A stretch of DNA of 64,000 nucleotides, from assembly GCF_022760965.1 (NCBI RefSeq), contig NZ_JAKVIJ010000008.1, positions 120,884 to 184,883 on the forward strand, given 5' to 3'. Below the pieces are notes generated by a model that was not told where the DNA came from, did no database searches, and saw only the letters and a program-made list of their open reading frames with translations. How positions within the stretch are numbered: the first letter of the stretch is position 1; every line of letters starts with the position of its first letter. Origin of the DNA: Simplicispira sedimenti. Lineage in GTDB: Bacteria > Pseudomonadota > Gammaproteobacteria > Burkholderiales > Burkholderiaceae_C. Positions 46,066 through 53,550 of this stretch are shown one piece after another. The position numbers and the translations under genes are program-made.

Positions 46066-46905
46066 TCATTCGCCCAGCGCGCGCTCCAGTGCCGCGTGCA
46101 GGCGGCGCGCATACAAGGCGGCATCCAAGGGGCGATCGGCCAGCACGTCGCACGACACGGTGCGCCGCTGCATGCCGTCCACATCGTCGGGGTGGCCCAG
46201 GGCGCCACACAGCAAAGGCCAGTCCGGCACCGTGGCCAAGGTGCCCGCGACCAGCAGCACCCCCGTGCGCTGGCGGCGCTGGGCCAGCCCCACCAGCTTG
46301 CGGCCCGCCGCATCCACCACCTCCCAAGGGGCCAGACTGCCGTAGCAGGCCCAGCCCACCACGGGGCCCAGGTGCGCGTTGGCGGCAGCGACTTCCGATT
46401 CCGGCAGGGCACGGCCAGCCACACCCAGAGCGGCCAACACATCCACATGCAGTTGGCCCAGGTCACGGTAGCTGTCAGGCAGGCGCCCGCGCACCCAGGG
46501 GTGCGTCAGCGGCAAGGCCACCGAAGCGCTCACCATCCACGGCCCGGTCAGCACCGCACCGCCCCCCGACGGGCGCACCAGTACATCCATTCCCTGCGGC
46601 ATCCGCCGCGCCACTTCGGCATGCAGGGCGCGCTGCGAACAACCCAGCACGATGGCGGGATCTCGGTAGGTCCAGACGCGAAAACGGGGCGCAGTGACGG
46701 GCTCGGCCATCTGGAGCGTGTTCCAGGCCTGCTCTTGCTGTACGGTGTCGATGGGAAGGCTCCGAGGGGGTGAAAAGGGGTCGCCGATGGCGCGCCGAAC
46801 TATCCTGCCGCCAGGGCTGAAAGTCAAATCGGCAAACCCCAGTGCAAGCAACTTGCTATGTCTTTTATAGCTACCAGCGCTTTGAAGACGGGCGTCAGAA
46901 GCCAT
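46066..46905 (-). CDS. Lipoate-protein ligase A family protein
   Basis: The 279-residue product belongs to the BPL/LplA/LipB fold: FRVWTYRDPAIVLGCSQRAL, RPSGGGAVLTGPWMVSASVALPL, and a conserved Lys in AAGRKLVGLAQRRQRTGVLL that corresponds to the lipoyl-AMP site. Length and spacing fit the ligase family, but the exact activity (lipoate, octanoate or biotin) is not shown. The start is uncertain; the first good ATG (46905) lies within repeat A copy 8, so the first ~20 residues (MASDARLQSAGSYKRH) are repeat-derived. A later TTG start cannot be excluded. Confidence 0.78.
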   Translation of the reverse strand: MASDARLQSAGSYKRHSKLLALGFADLTFSPGGRIVRRAIGDPFSPPRSLPIDTVQQEQAWNTLQMAEPVTAPRFRVWTYRDPAIVLGCSQRALHAEVARRMPQGMDVLVRPSGGGAVLTGPWMVSASVALPLTHPWVRGRLPDSYRDLGQLHVDVLAALGVAGRALPESEVAAANAHLGPVVGWACYGSLAPWEVVDAAGRKLVGLAQRRQRTGVLLVAGTLATVPDWPLLCGALGHPDDVDGMQRRTVSCDVLADRPLDAALYARRLHAALERALGE

Positions 46906-46908
46906 TTT
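46853..46908 (+). repeat. Repeat A copy 8 (5' end of the lipoate ligase gene)
   Basis: TTGCTATGTCTTTTATAGCT, then ACCAGCGCTTTGAAG, ACGGGCGTCAGAAGCC and TTTT. It lies on the opposite strand to the gene whose N-terminus it seems to supply. Confidence 0.8.
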
Positions 46909-47549
46909 CCCTAAAAATTGGTGCCCCACCACCCCCTGTGCACCCACTGCACCATGGCCCGGCAAGCCCCGGCCTCGGTCGGTCGCTTTCATCCGCCCCG
47001 CTGCGCCCTGCTCCAACGCTCCCTCGCTTTCAGGATGCAAGAAAACCTCGCCCCCAATTCCAAAGTAATTTAGTCAAGATAATGCGCAACCAAATCAAGC
47101 GAACCACAGAAACCGATAAATAAAATCGGAAATCCCCAAGTGAACATAACGCATCACCGTCACCGAATGGGAACGCAAAAATGAGGGCACTTGCGGTTGG
47201 AGGCACCTGCGGAAGGCGCAAAACATGTATCTTAGTTACATTGCACTCTACTGACGGGTCTCCTAGCGTGGGCCACCCTTGGCGCATTCAGAACAGAACC
47301 CTGGCACCTCTGGGATTGAATCTGCGGCTGGCAACCCGGGAACGGCAGCCCTTGCGTATGCACCGTTCTCCCCGCAGCAGTGGGGTGGCCAGGCCGTTGG
47401 CCAGCGCGCAGACCCCATGAACACTGGCTTTGGTGCGTTGCAGCAGGATTCGATGCTGGGTGAGCCCCATCGCTTCTGCCAAGGCGGCGCACTCAGCCAA
47501 GCTCTCAGGCACCAAGTTCCTCAAAAAAGCCATAAGAAAAGTATGTTTT
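46909..47549. other. Long non-coding stretch upstream of the nap operon
   Basis: No convincing gene is seen. A 91-codon minus frame (about 47288-47563) and a 130-codon plus frame were considered and rejected: no recognised domain and no good start signals. AACCGATAAATAAAATCGG near 47109-47130 is a small hairpin. ACATGTATCTTAGTTACAT (about 47223-47241) is an AT-rich site that could be regulatory. A gene remnant cannot be excluded. Confidence 0.5.
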
Positions 47550-47563
47550 TTGATCGCGATCAA
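47550..47563. promoter_or_regulatory. Perfect FNR/ANR box upstream of napD
   Basis: TTGAT-CGCG-ATCAA is an exact match to the FNR consensus. It is about 235 bases upstream of the napD start, and is flanked by GTATGTTT and CATAC. Activation of napDAGHB under low oxygen is the likely role. No strong -10 element was found at the expected distance. Confidence 0.75.
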
Positions 47564-47681
47564 ACATACATCTCACGTACAGGTTCAGCATACCGGGCAT
47601 CAGGTTACATATCAGTAAATACAAAAAACCCACGACAGCAGAAATGTTCAACCGATATTTCGGTTATGTAGCCGGTCAAGA

Positions 47682-47719
47682 ATTTTCAGCACTCCACGAT
47701 TCGATACGGTGCTGAAAAT
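47682..47719 (+). promoter_or_regulatory. Leader hairpin before napD
   Basis: ATTTTCAGCAC pairs perfectly with GTGCTGAAAAT (11 bp, 16-base loop). It lies between the FNR box and napD, inside the expected 5' leader. It may regulate translation or bind a second factor. Not a known nitrate leader. Confidence 0.45.
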
Positions 47720-47791
47720 ATAGGCAAATCGATTTTCTGGCTGTTCACACCAATATCTGCGCCACACACCGCCGCGCGACGAAAGCCCCCC

Positions 47792-48052
47792 TTGAATATC
47801 TCCAGCGCCATTGTTTATGCGAGGCCCGGCACCGATGCCGTGCTGCGCGAGCGACTCACCCAAGTGCAGGGTGTCGAAGTGCATGCCGCCTCCGAGGACG
47901 GAAAGATCATCGTCACCATCGAAGCCGAAAACGACCGCGCAGCGATCGATGTCTATGAGGCCCTCGGGCGCATCGACGATGTTTTGAATATCGCCATGAT
48001 CTTTCAGCAAACCGAATCCCACCCTGATCAGGAGTTAGTGAAATGCAAGTAA
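47792..48052 (+). CDS. napD: NapA maturation chaperone NapD
   Basis: The 86-residue product starts MNISSAIVYARPGTDAVLRE, typical of NapD, which binds the Tat signal of NapA and guards its folding. GVEVHAASEDGKIIVTIEAE is family-like. The best start is TTG (47792), because the family's N-terminus begins exactly there. There is only a weak ribosome site (CGAAAG). It overlaps napA by 10 bases. Confidence 0.9.
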   Translation: MNISSAIVYARPGTDAVLRERLTQVQGVEVHAASEDGKIIVTIEAENDRAAIDVYEALGRIDDVLNIAMIFQQTESHPDQELVKCK

Positions 48053-50568
48053 CCCGTCGTGACCTCATCAAGGCACATGCTGTCACCGCTGCTGCCACGG
48101 CCATCGGCATCAGCGTTCCAGGCGCGCAGGCGCTGGCGCAATCTGCCGGCTCCGGCGACGACATCCGTTGGGACAAGGGCGCCTGCCGTTTCTGCGGCAC
48201 CGGTTGCGGCGTGCTCATCGGCGTCAAGGACGGTCGCGTGGTGGCCACCCAGGGCGACCCCGACGCGCCAGTCAACAAGGGCCTGAACTGCATCAAGGGT
48301 TACTTCCTGTCCAAGATCATGTACGGCAAGGACCGCCTCACGCAGCCGCTGCTGCGCATGAAGGACGGCAAGTTCGACAAGAACGGCGAGTTCGCACACA
48401 TCTCGTGGGACAAGGCATTCGACATCATGGAGGAGAAGTGCAAGGCCGCGCTCAAGGCGGGCGGGCCGCGCAACATCGGCATGTTCGGTTCCGGCCAATG
48501 GACGATCTGGGAGGGCTACGCTGCCGCCAAGTTGTTCAAGGCCGGTTTCCGTTCCAACAACATCGACCCCAACGCCCGCCACTGCATGGCCTCGGCCGTG
48601 GCCGGCTTCATGCGCACCTTCGGCATTGACGAGCCCATGGGCTGCTATGACGACTGCGAGCACGCCGACGCCTTCGTGCTGTGGGGCTCGAACATGGCCG
48701 AGATGCACCCCATCCTGTGGTCGCGCGTCACCGACCGGCGCCTGACGGCCAAGCATGTCAAGCTGCATGTGCTGTCCACCTTCACGCACCGCTCGTGCGA
48801 ACTGGCCGACAGCGAGCTGATCTTCAAGCCCCAGTCGGACCTGGCGATCCTCAACTACATCTGCAACTACATCATCCAGAGCGGCGCGGTGAACGAGGAC
48901 TTCGTCAAGAAGCACGTGAACTTCCGCAAGGGCGTGACCGACATCGGCTACGGCCTGCGCCCCACCCACCCGCTGGAGCAGGCCGCCGGCAACAACGGCT
49001 ACCCCGGCCCGGACGGCAAGCCCAAGGGCGCGCCCGATGCATCTGCGCCCATCAGCTTCGAGGAATTCAAGCAGTTCGTCGCCGAATACACCCTCGATAA
49101 GGCGCATGAGCTTTCGGGTGTGCCCAAGGACAAGCTCGAAGCGCTGGCAAAGACCTATGCCGACCCCAAGACCAAGGTCACGTCCTTCTGGACCATGGGC
49201 TTCAACCAGCACACGCGCGGCACCTGGGTCAACAACATGATCTACAACGTCCACCTGCTGGTGGGCAAGATCTCCGAGCCCGGCAACAGCCCGTTCTCAC
49301 TCACCGGCCAGCCCTCGGCCTGCGGCACGGCGCGCGAAGTGGGCACCTTCGCCCACCGCCTGCCCGCCGACATGGTGGTGACCAACCCCAAGCACCGCGA
49401 GATTTCCGAGAAGCAGTGGAAGCTGCCCGCCGGCACCATTCCCGACTGGATCGGCCTGCACGCCGTGGCCCAGAGCCGCGCCCTGAAGGACGGCAAGCTC
49501 AACTTCTACTGGACCACGACCACCAACAACATGCAGGCCGGGCCGAACATCAACGGCGAAATCTGGCCCGGTTTCCGCAATCCGGCCAACTTCGTCGTGG
49601 TGTCCGACTGCTACCCCACGGTGTCCGCCATGGCGGCCGACCTGATCCTGCCCTCGGCCATGTGGGTGGAGAAGGAAGGGGCCTTTGGCAACGCCGAGCG
49701 CCGCACGCAGTTCTGGCGCCAGCAGGTCAAGGCTCCGGGCCAGGCCAAGTCCGATCTGTGGCAGTACATCCAGTTCTCCAAGCGCTTCAAGGTCGAGGAA
49801 GTGTGGCCTGCCGAGCTGCTGGACAAGGCCCCCGAGTACAAGGGCAAGACCCTGTACGACGTGCTGTATGCCAATGGCCAGGTGAACAAGTTCCCGCTGT
49901 CGGATCTGCAGAAGGGCTTTGACAACGACGAATCCAAGGAACTGGGCTTCTACCTGCAAAAGGGCCTGTTCGAGGAATACGCCGAGTTCGGCCGCGGCCA
50001 TGCACACGACCTGGCGGCGTTCGACGTGTACCACAAGGCACGCGGCCTGCGCTGGCCCGTGGTGGACAACAAGGAAACGCTGTGGCGCTTCCGCGAGGGC
50101 TACGACCCCTACGTGAAGAAGGGCGAAGTGGTCAAGTTCTACGGCAAGCCCGACGGCAAGGCCTGGATCTTCGCCCTGCCCTACGCGCCCGCCGCCGAGA
50201 TGCCCGACGCCGAGTACGACCTGTGGCTTTCCACCGGCCGCGTGCTGGAGCACTGGCACACCGGCTCGATGACGCGCCGCGTGCCCGAGCTGTACCGCTC
50301 CATGCCCGATGCCTGGCTCTACATGCACCCCGACGACGCAAAGAAGCGCGGGCTGCAGCGCGGCGACACCGTCAAGGTGATGACGCGGCGCGGCGAGGTC
50401 AGCACCAAGGTGGAAACCCGTGGCCGCAACAAGCCGCCGCTGGGCCTGGTGTTCATGCCCTTCTTCGACGAGCACCGCCTGGTGAACAAGCTCACGCTGG
50501 ACGCCACCTGCCCGATCTCGAAAGAGACCGACTTCAAGAAGTGCGCCTGCAAGGTGGTGAAGGCCTGA
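48043..50568 (+). CDS. napA: Periplasmic nitrate reductase catalytic subunit
   Basis: The 841-residue molybdenum enzyme reduces nitrate to nitrite in the periplasm. The twin-arginine signal is VTRRDLIKAHAV. The 4Fe-4S site is C48-x2-C51-x3-C55-x27-C83 (CRFCGTGCGV, GLNCIKGYF), and the molybdenum ligand Cys181 is in NARHCMASAVAGFM. Full bis-MGD binding segments follow (SFWTMGFNQHTRG, ACGTAREVG, LSTGRVLEHWHTGSMTRR). It is translationally coupled to napD. Electrons probably come from NapGH via NapB, since no napC is next door. Confidence 0.98.
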   Translation: MQVTRRDLIKAHAVTAAATAIGISVPGAQALAQSAGSGDDIRWDKGACRFCGTGCGVLIGVKDGRVVATQGDPDAPVNKGLNCIKGYFLSKIMYGKDRLTQPLLRMKDGKFDKNGEFAHISWDKAFDIMEEKCKAALKAGGPRNIGMFGSGQWTIWEGYAAAKLFKAGFRSNNIDPNARHCMASAVAGFMRTFGIDEPMGCYDDCEHADAFVLWGSNMAEMHPILWSRVTDRRLTAKHVKLHVLSTFTHRSCELADSELIFKPQSDLAILNYICNYIIQSGAVNEDFVKKHVNFRKGVTDIGYGLRPTHPLEQAAGNNGYPGPDGKPKGAPDASAPISFEEFKQFVAEYTLDKAHELSGVPKDKLEALAKTYADPKTKVTSFWTMGFNQHTRGTWVNNMIYNVHLLVGKISEPGNSPFSLTGQPSACGTAREVGTFAHRLPADMVVTNPKHREISEKQWKLPAGTIPDWIGLHAVAQSRALKDGKLNFYWTTTTNNMQAGPNINGEIWPGFRNPANFVVVSDCYPTVSAMAADLILPSAMWVEKEGAFGNAERRTQFWRQQVKAPGQAKSDLWQYIQFSKRFKVEEVWPAELLDKAPEYKGKTLYDVLYANGQVNKFPLSDLQKGFDNDESKELGFYLQKGLFEEYAEFGRGHAHDLAAFDVYHKARGLRWPVVDNKETLWRFREGYDPYVKKGEVVKFYGKPDGKAWIFALPYAPAAEMPDAEYDLWLSTGRVLEHWHTGSMTRRVPELYRSMPDAWLYMHPDDAKKRGLQRGDTVKVMTRRGEVSTKVETRGRNKPPLGLVFMPFFDEHRLVNKLTLDATCPISKETDFKKCACKVVKA

Positions 50569-50629
50569 CCCTCCAAGGGCGCATGGAGACATGCACCCGG
50601 CCCCTCACTCTTTCCGTTCCGCCCACACC

Positions 50630-51475
50630 ATGACCGCCCCCGTCAAAGACACCGCGCGCCGCCAGTTCATCCTCGACACCACGAAGATGGCCTGCGGCAT
50701 GGGTGTGCTCGGACTGGGCCTGGGCTTGGTCAACAAGCAGGCCAAGGCCTTGCCAGCGGGCGCCATCCGGCCACCGGGCGCGGGCAGCGAGACGGACTTC
50801 CAGTCCGCCTGCATCCGCTGCGGCCTGTGCGTGCGCGACTGCCCCTATGACATCCTGCAACTGGCCACGCCAGCGCAGCAGGTGGCCACGGGCACGCCCT
50901 TCTTCGTGGCGCGCAGCAAGCCTTGCGAGATGTGCGAGGACATCCCCTGCGTCAAGGCCTGCCCCACGGGCGCGCTGGACCATGACCTCACCGACATCAC
51001 CCAGGCCAAGATGGGCCTGGCGGTGCTGGTGGACCATGAAACCTGCCTGAACTTCCTGGGCCTGCGCTGCGACGTGTGCTACCGCGTCTGCCCGGTGATC
51101 GACAAGGCCATCACGCTCGAAGTGCAGCACAACGAGCGCACGGCCAAGCACACCATGTTCCTGCCCACGGTGCACTCCGAGCACTGCACGGGCTGCGGCA
51201 AGTGCGAGGCGTCCTGCGTGCTGGAAGTGGCGGCCATCAAGGTCTATCCCATCGCGCAGGCCAAGGGCGAGCTGGGCGCGCACTACCGCATCGGCTGGGA
51301 AGAAAAGCGCAAGGCCGGCCAGTCGCTGGTGGAAGACAAGGGCCTGATCGACCTGCCTGACCGCATGCCCGAAGGCACCACCTTGCCCGGCCACTTTGAC
51401 CCAGGAAGCAGCAAGGGCCTGCCCAGCAGCCCCTTCGGCTCTGAAGGCAAACTCCCTGACGGAGCACCGCGATGA
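50630..51475 (+). CDS. napG: Ferredoxin-type quinol dehydrogenase subunit NapG
   Basis: The 281-residue periplasmic Fe-S protein has a Tat signal (DTARRQFILDTTKMACG) and four 4Fe-4S motifs: CIRCGLCVRDC, CEMCEDIPCVKAC, CDVCYRVC and CTGCGKCEASC. It passes electrons from the quinol-oxidising NapH to the periplasm. The ATG at 50630 matches the usual length before the RR motif; an ATG at 50591 is an alternative with a poorly spaced GGAG. The stop overlaps napH. Confidence 0.95.
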   Translation: MTAPVKDTARRQFILDTTKMACGMGVLGLGLGLVNKQAKALPAGAIRPPGAGSETDFQSACIRCGLCVRDCPYDILQLATPAQQVATGTPFFVARSKPCEMCEDIPCVKACPTGALDHDLTDITQAKMGLAVLVDHETCLNFLGLRCDVCYRVCPVIDKAITLEVQHNERTAKHTMFLPTVHSEHCTGCGKCEASCVLEVAAIKVYPIAQAKGELGAHYRIGWEEKRKAGQSLVEDKGLIDLPDRMPEGTTLPGHFDPGSSKGLPSSPFGSEGKLPDGAPR

Positions 51476-52371
51476 AGCCCGCCGACAACGCTTTTGCCCG
51501 CGAGGCCATCGAAGCCAAGGGCTGGTGGGGTGCGCACCGCTGGCTGGTGCTGCGCCGACTGGTGCAACTGACAGTGCTCGCACTGTTCCTTGTGGGACCG
51601 TGGTTCGGCTGGTGGATCGTCAAGGGCAACCTCAACTACAGCCTGACGCTGGAAACGCTGCCGCTGGCAGATCCGCTGGTGATGCTGCAACTGCTCGCCA
51701 CGCGCCATGTGCCCGAGCGCAACGCCATCATCGGCGTGTGCATCGTGCTGGCCTTCTACCTGCTGGTGGGTGGGCGCGTCTATTGCGCCTGGGTGTGCCC
51801 GGTGAACATCGTCACCGACACTGCCAGCGCGCTGCGCCGCAAGCTCGACATCCGCGGCGGCGGCGACATGCCGCGCCAGACGCGCTACTGGATCCTGGCC
51901 CTCATCCTTGTGCTGGCGGCCACCACCGGCGGCATCGTCTGGGAGCTGGTGAACCCGGTCTCCCTGCTGCCGCGCGGCCTGATCTTCGGCATGGGCGCGG
52001 GCTGGCTGGTCATTGGCGGCATCTTCCTGTTCGACCTGTTCGTCATGAAGCGCGGCTGGTGCGGGCATCTGTGCCCCGTGGGTGCCTTCTACAGCCTGCT
52101 GGGCCGCTGGAGCCTGGTGCGCGTGTCGGCCACCAAGCGCGAGGACTGCAACAACTGCCTCGACTGCTTCGTCGCCTGCCCCGAGCAGCAGGTGATCCGC
52201 ATGCCGCTCAAGGGCGCCGCCAAGGGCGTGGGCCCCATGATCCTGGACAGCAACTGCACCAACTGCGGGCGCTGCATCGATGTCTGCTCCAAAGACGTAT
52301 TCACCTTTGTTCCGCGCTTTGCGCCGAACGAGGCCCCCACTACCAGTGCGGCCCCACAGCCGCCGCAATGA
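51472..52371 (+). CDS. napH: Quinol dehydrogenase membrane subunit NapH
   Basis: The 299-residue membrane protein has about four helices and cytoplasmic clusters. It shows GGRVYCAWVCPVNIVTD (an early CxxxCP motif), RGWCGHLCPVGAFYSL, and two ferredoxin motifs, CNNCLDCFVACPE and CTNCGRCIDVCSKD. With NapG it oxidises menaquinol or ubiquinol. It starts inside the napG stop (ATGA). The C-terminal tail is Pro/Ala-rich. Confidence 0.96.
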   Translation: MKPADNAFAREAIEAKGWWGAHRWLVLRRLVQLTVLALFLVGPWFGWWIVKGNLNYSLTLETLPLADPLVMLQLLATRHVPERNAIIGVCIVLAFYLLVGGRVYCAWVCPVNIVTDTASALRRKLDIRGGGDMPRQTRYWILALILVLAATTGGIVWELVNPVSLLPRGLIFGMGAGWLVIGGIFLFDLFVMKRGWCGHLCPVGAFYSLLGRWSLVRVSATKREDCNNCLDCFVACPEQQVIRMPLKGAAKGVGPMILDSNCTNCGRCIDVCSKDVFTFVPRFAPNEAPTTSAAPQPPQ

Positions 52372-52405
52372 TTCCAAACACCTTTCAAACGTGGAGATCC
52401 CCATC

Positions 52406-52855
52406 ATGAAGACGACCCTCAAAATCTCGCTGGCCGCCCTCCTGTCCGTGGCCGCATGCTGGAGCGCAGCGCAGACGGTGAGCGCCATGCGCGGCAGTGA
52501 TGTGCCGGCCGTCGACAAGGCTCCCGAGATCCAGCCCTACCTCGGCAGCAAGCCCGGCGGTCACGCACTCATCCCCCGCACCTTCCAGCAGCAACCGCCG
52601 CTGGTGCCGCACAAGGTTGAAGGTTTCGACGACATCACCAGCGAAGACAACGTCTGTCTGGATTGCCACATCCACAAGGAGGTGCGCGGCCAGAAGATCC
52701 CGCAGGTCAAGGAAAGCCACCTAGTCAAGCCCGTCAACCCCGATGCCCCGGTGATCGACAAGGCGCGCTGGCAGTGCAATTCCTGCCACGTACCGCAGAT
52801 CGACGCCAAGCCCCTGGTGGAAAACGTCTTCAAGGGCAACGCCGCCGCCAAGTGA
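52406..52855 (+). CDS. napB: Diheme cytochrome c subunit NapB
   Basis: The 149-residue periplasmic electron-transfer partner of NapA has a signal peptide (TLKISLAALLSVAACWSAA) and two heme c sites, CLDCH and CNSCH. PRTFQQQPPLVPHKV and KESHLVKPVNPDAPVIDKARW are NapB signatures. The ATG at 52406 follows GTGGAGATCCCC. It is the last gene of the operon before a terminator. Confidence 0.97.
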   Translation: MKTTLKISLAALLSVAACWSAAQTVSAMRGSDVPAVDKAPEIQPYLGSKPGGHALIPRTFQQQPPLVPHKVEGFDDITSEDNVCLDCHIHKEVRGQKIPQVKESHLVKPVNPDAPVIDKARWQCNSCHVPQIDAKPLVENVFKGNAAAK

Positions 52856-53197
52856 TTCTCACCCGGGCGCCAGCCGCCCGGTATGCCTCTGCTCCAAATA
52901 CCCCCCGCTATTGCGCGCCATGGCAGTGTCCCTGCCCTCTGGCGCGGTTTTTTTGGGCCACATTGAAAGTGTCAAGCGCAGCCCTCGGTGCCATCGTGGG
53001 ATGACGCTCAGAGCCGATGCCGCGCCCAGGGTCAAAGCAGCGTCGGCCAGAGGAAACTTGATAAAGTGGCGGCCAAGGCCCATTTTGGTGGTTCCAAGGG
53101 TTTGGGAATACGGCAAAACCATTCTGGAAGCTGCCCCTCCAAACCACAGCCACGGTGCCTCCGTTTTTTTATTACCAACACATTTCAAAGGTTCCCC
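52856..53197. other. Intergenic stretch between napB and yggX
   Basis: It contains the nap terminator and then about 240 bases without a gene. The yggX promoter presumably lies in the last part (GTTTTTTTATTACCAACAC). No other signal was seen. Confidence 0.6.
52914..52954 (+). terminator. Rho-independent terminator of the nap operon
   Basis: CGCGCCA pairs with TGGCGCG, with an inner GGCAG-TGTCC-CTGCC hairpin, followed after GG by seven T. It lies 59 bases after the napB stop. Confidence 0.85.
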
Positions 53198-53470
53198 ATG
53201 GCACGCATGGTTCAATGCATCAAGCTCGGCAAGGAAGCCGAAGGCCTTGACTTCCCCCCCTATCCCGGCGAGCTCGGCAAGCGCATCTGGCAAAGCGTGA
53301 GCAAGGAAGCCTGGGCCGCCTGGATCAAACACCAGACCATGCTGGTGAATGAAAATCGCCTGAACCTGGCCGACGCACGCGCCCGCCAGTACCTGGCACG
53401 CCAGATGGAGCAACATTTCTTCGGCGGCGGTGCGGACGCGGTGCAGGGCTACGTCCCCCCCAGCGCCTGA
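53198..53470 (+). CDS. yggX: Fe(2+)-trafficking protein (oxidative damage protection)
   Basis: The 90-residue protein matches YggX: MARMVQCIKLGKEAEGLDFP with the conserved Cys7, PYPGELGKRIWQSVSKEAW, WIKHQTMLVNENRLNLADA and YLARQMEQHFFG. It has been linked to protection of Fe-S clusters and iron handling. The ATG at 53198 follows AAAGG. It is a single-gene unit with its own terminator. The neighbourhood of Fe-S genes fits the role but shows no shared operon. Confidence 0.95.
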   Translation: MARMVQCIKLGKEAEGLDFPPYPGELGKRIWQSVSKEAWAAWIKHQTMLVNENRLNLADARARQYLARQMEQHFFGGGADAVQGYVPPSA

Positions 53471-53502
53471 CACGCCCACCCCGTGCCCTCTGCACGCACA
53501 CC

Positions 53503-53526
53503 GGCGCCCTCCGCGGCGCCTTTTTT
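53503..53526 (+). terminator. Terminator after yggX
   Basis: GGCGCC-CTCCGC-GGCGCC followed by six T, 33 bases after the yggX stop and 25 before mnmC. Confidence 0.85.
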
Positions 53527-53550
53527 CATTGGCTATTGAAGCAACCCACC

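Noticed and set aside
47288..47563. A 91-codon minus-strand frame upstream of nap (with LVPESLAECAALAEAMGL)
   Set aside because: It looks mildly protein-like but has no recognisable domain. Its first codon is a TTG within the FNR box, and no ribosome site is seen. Could be a remnant, not called.
47279..47671. A 130-codon plus-strand frame before napD
   Set aside because: It runs through the FNR box and non-coding DNA. Composition does not resemble neighbouring genes.
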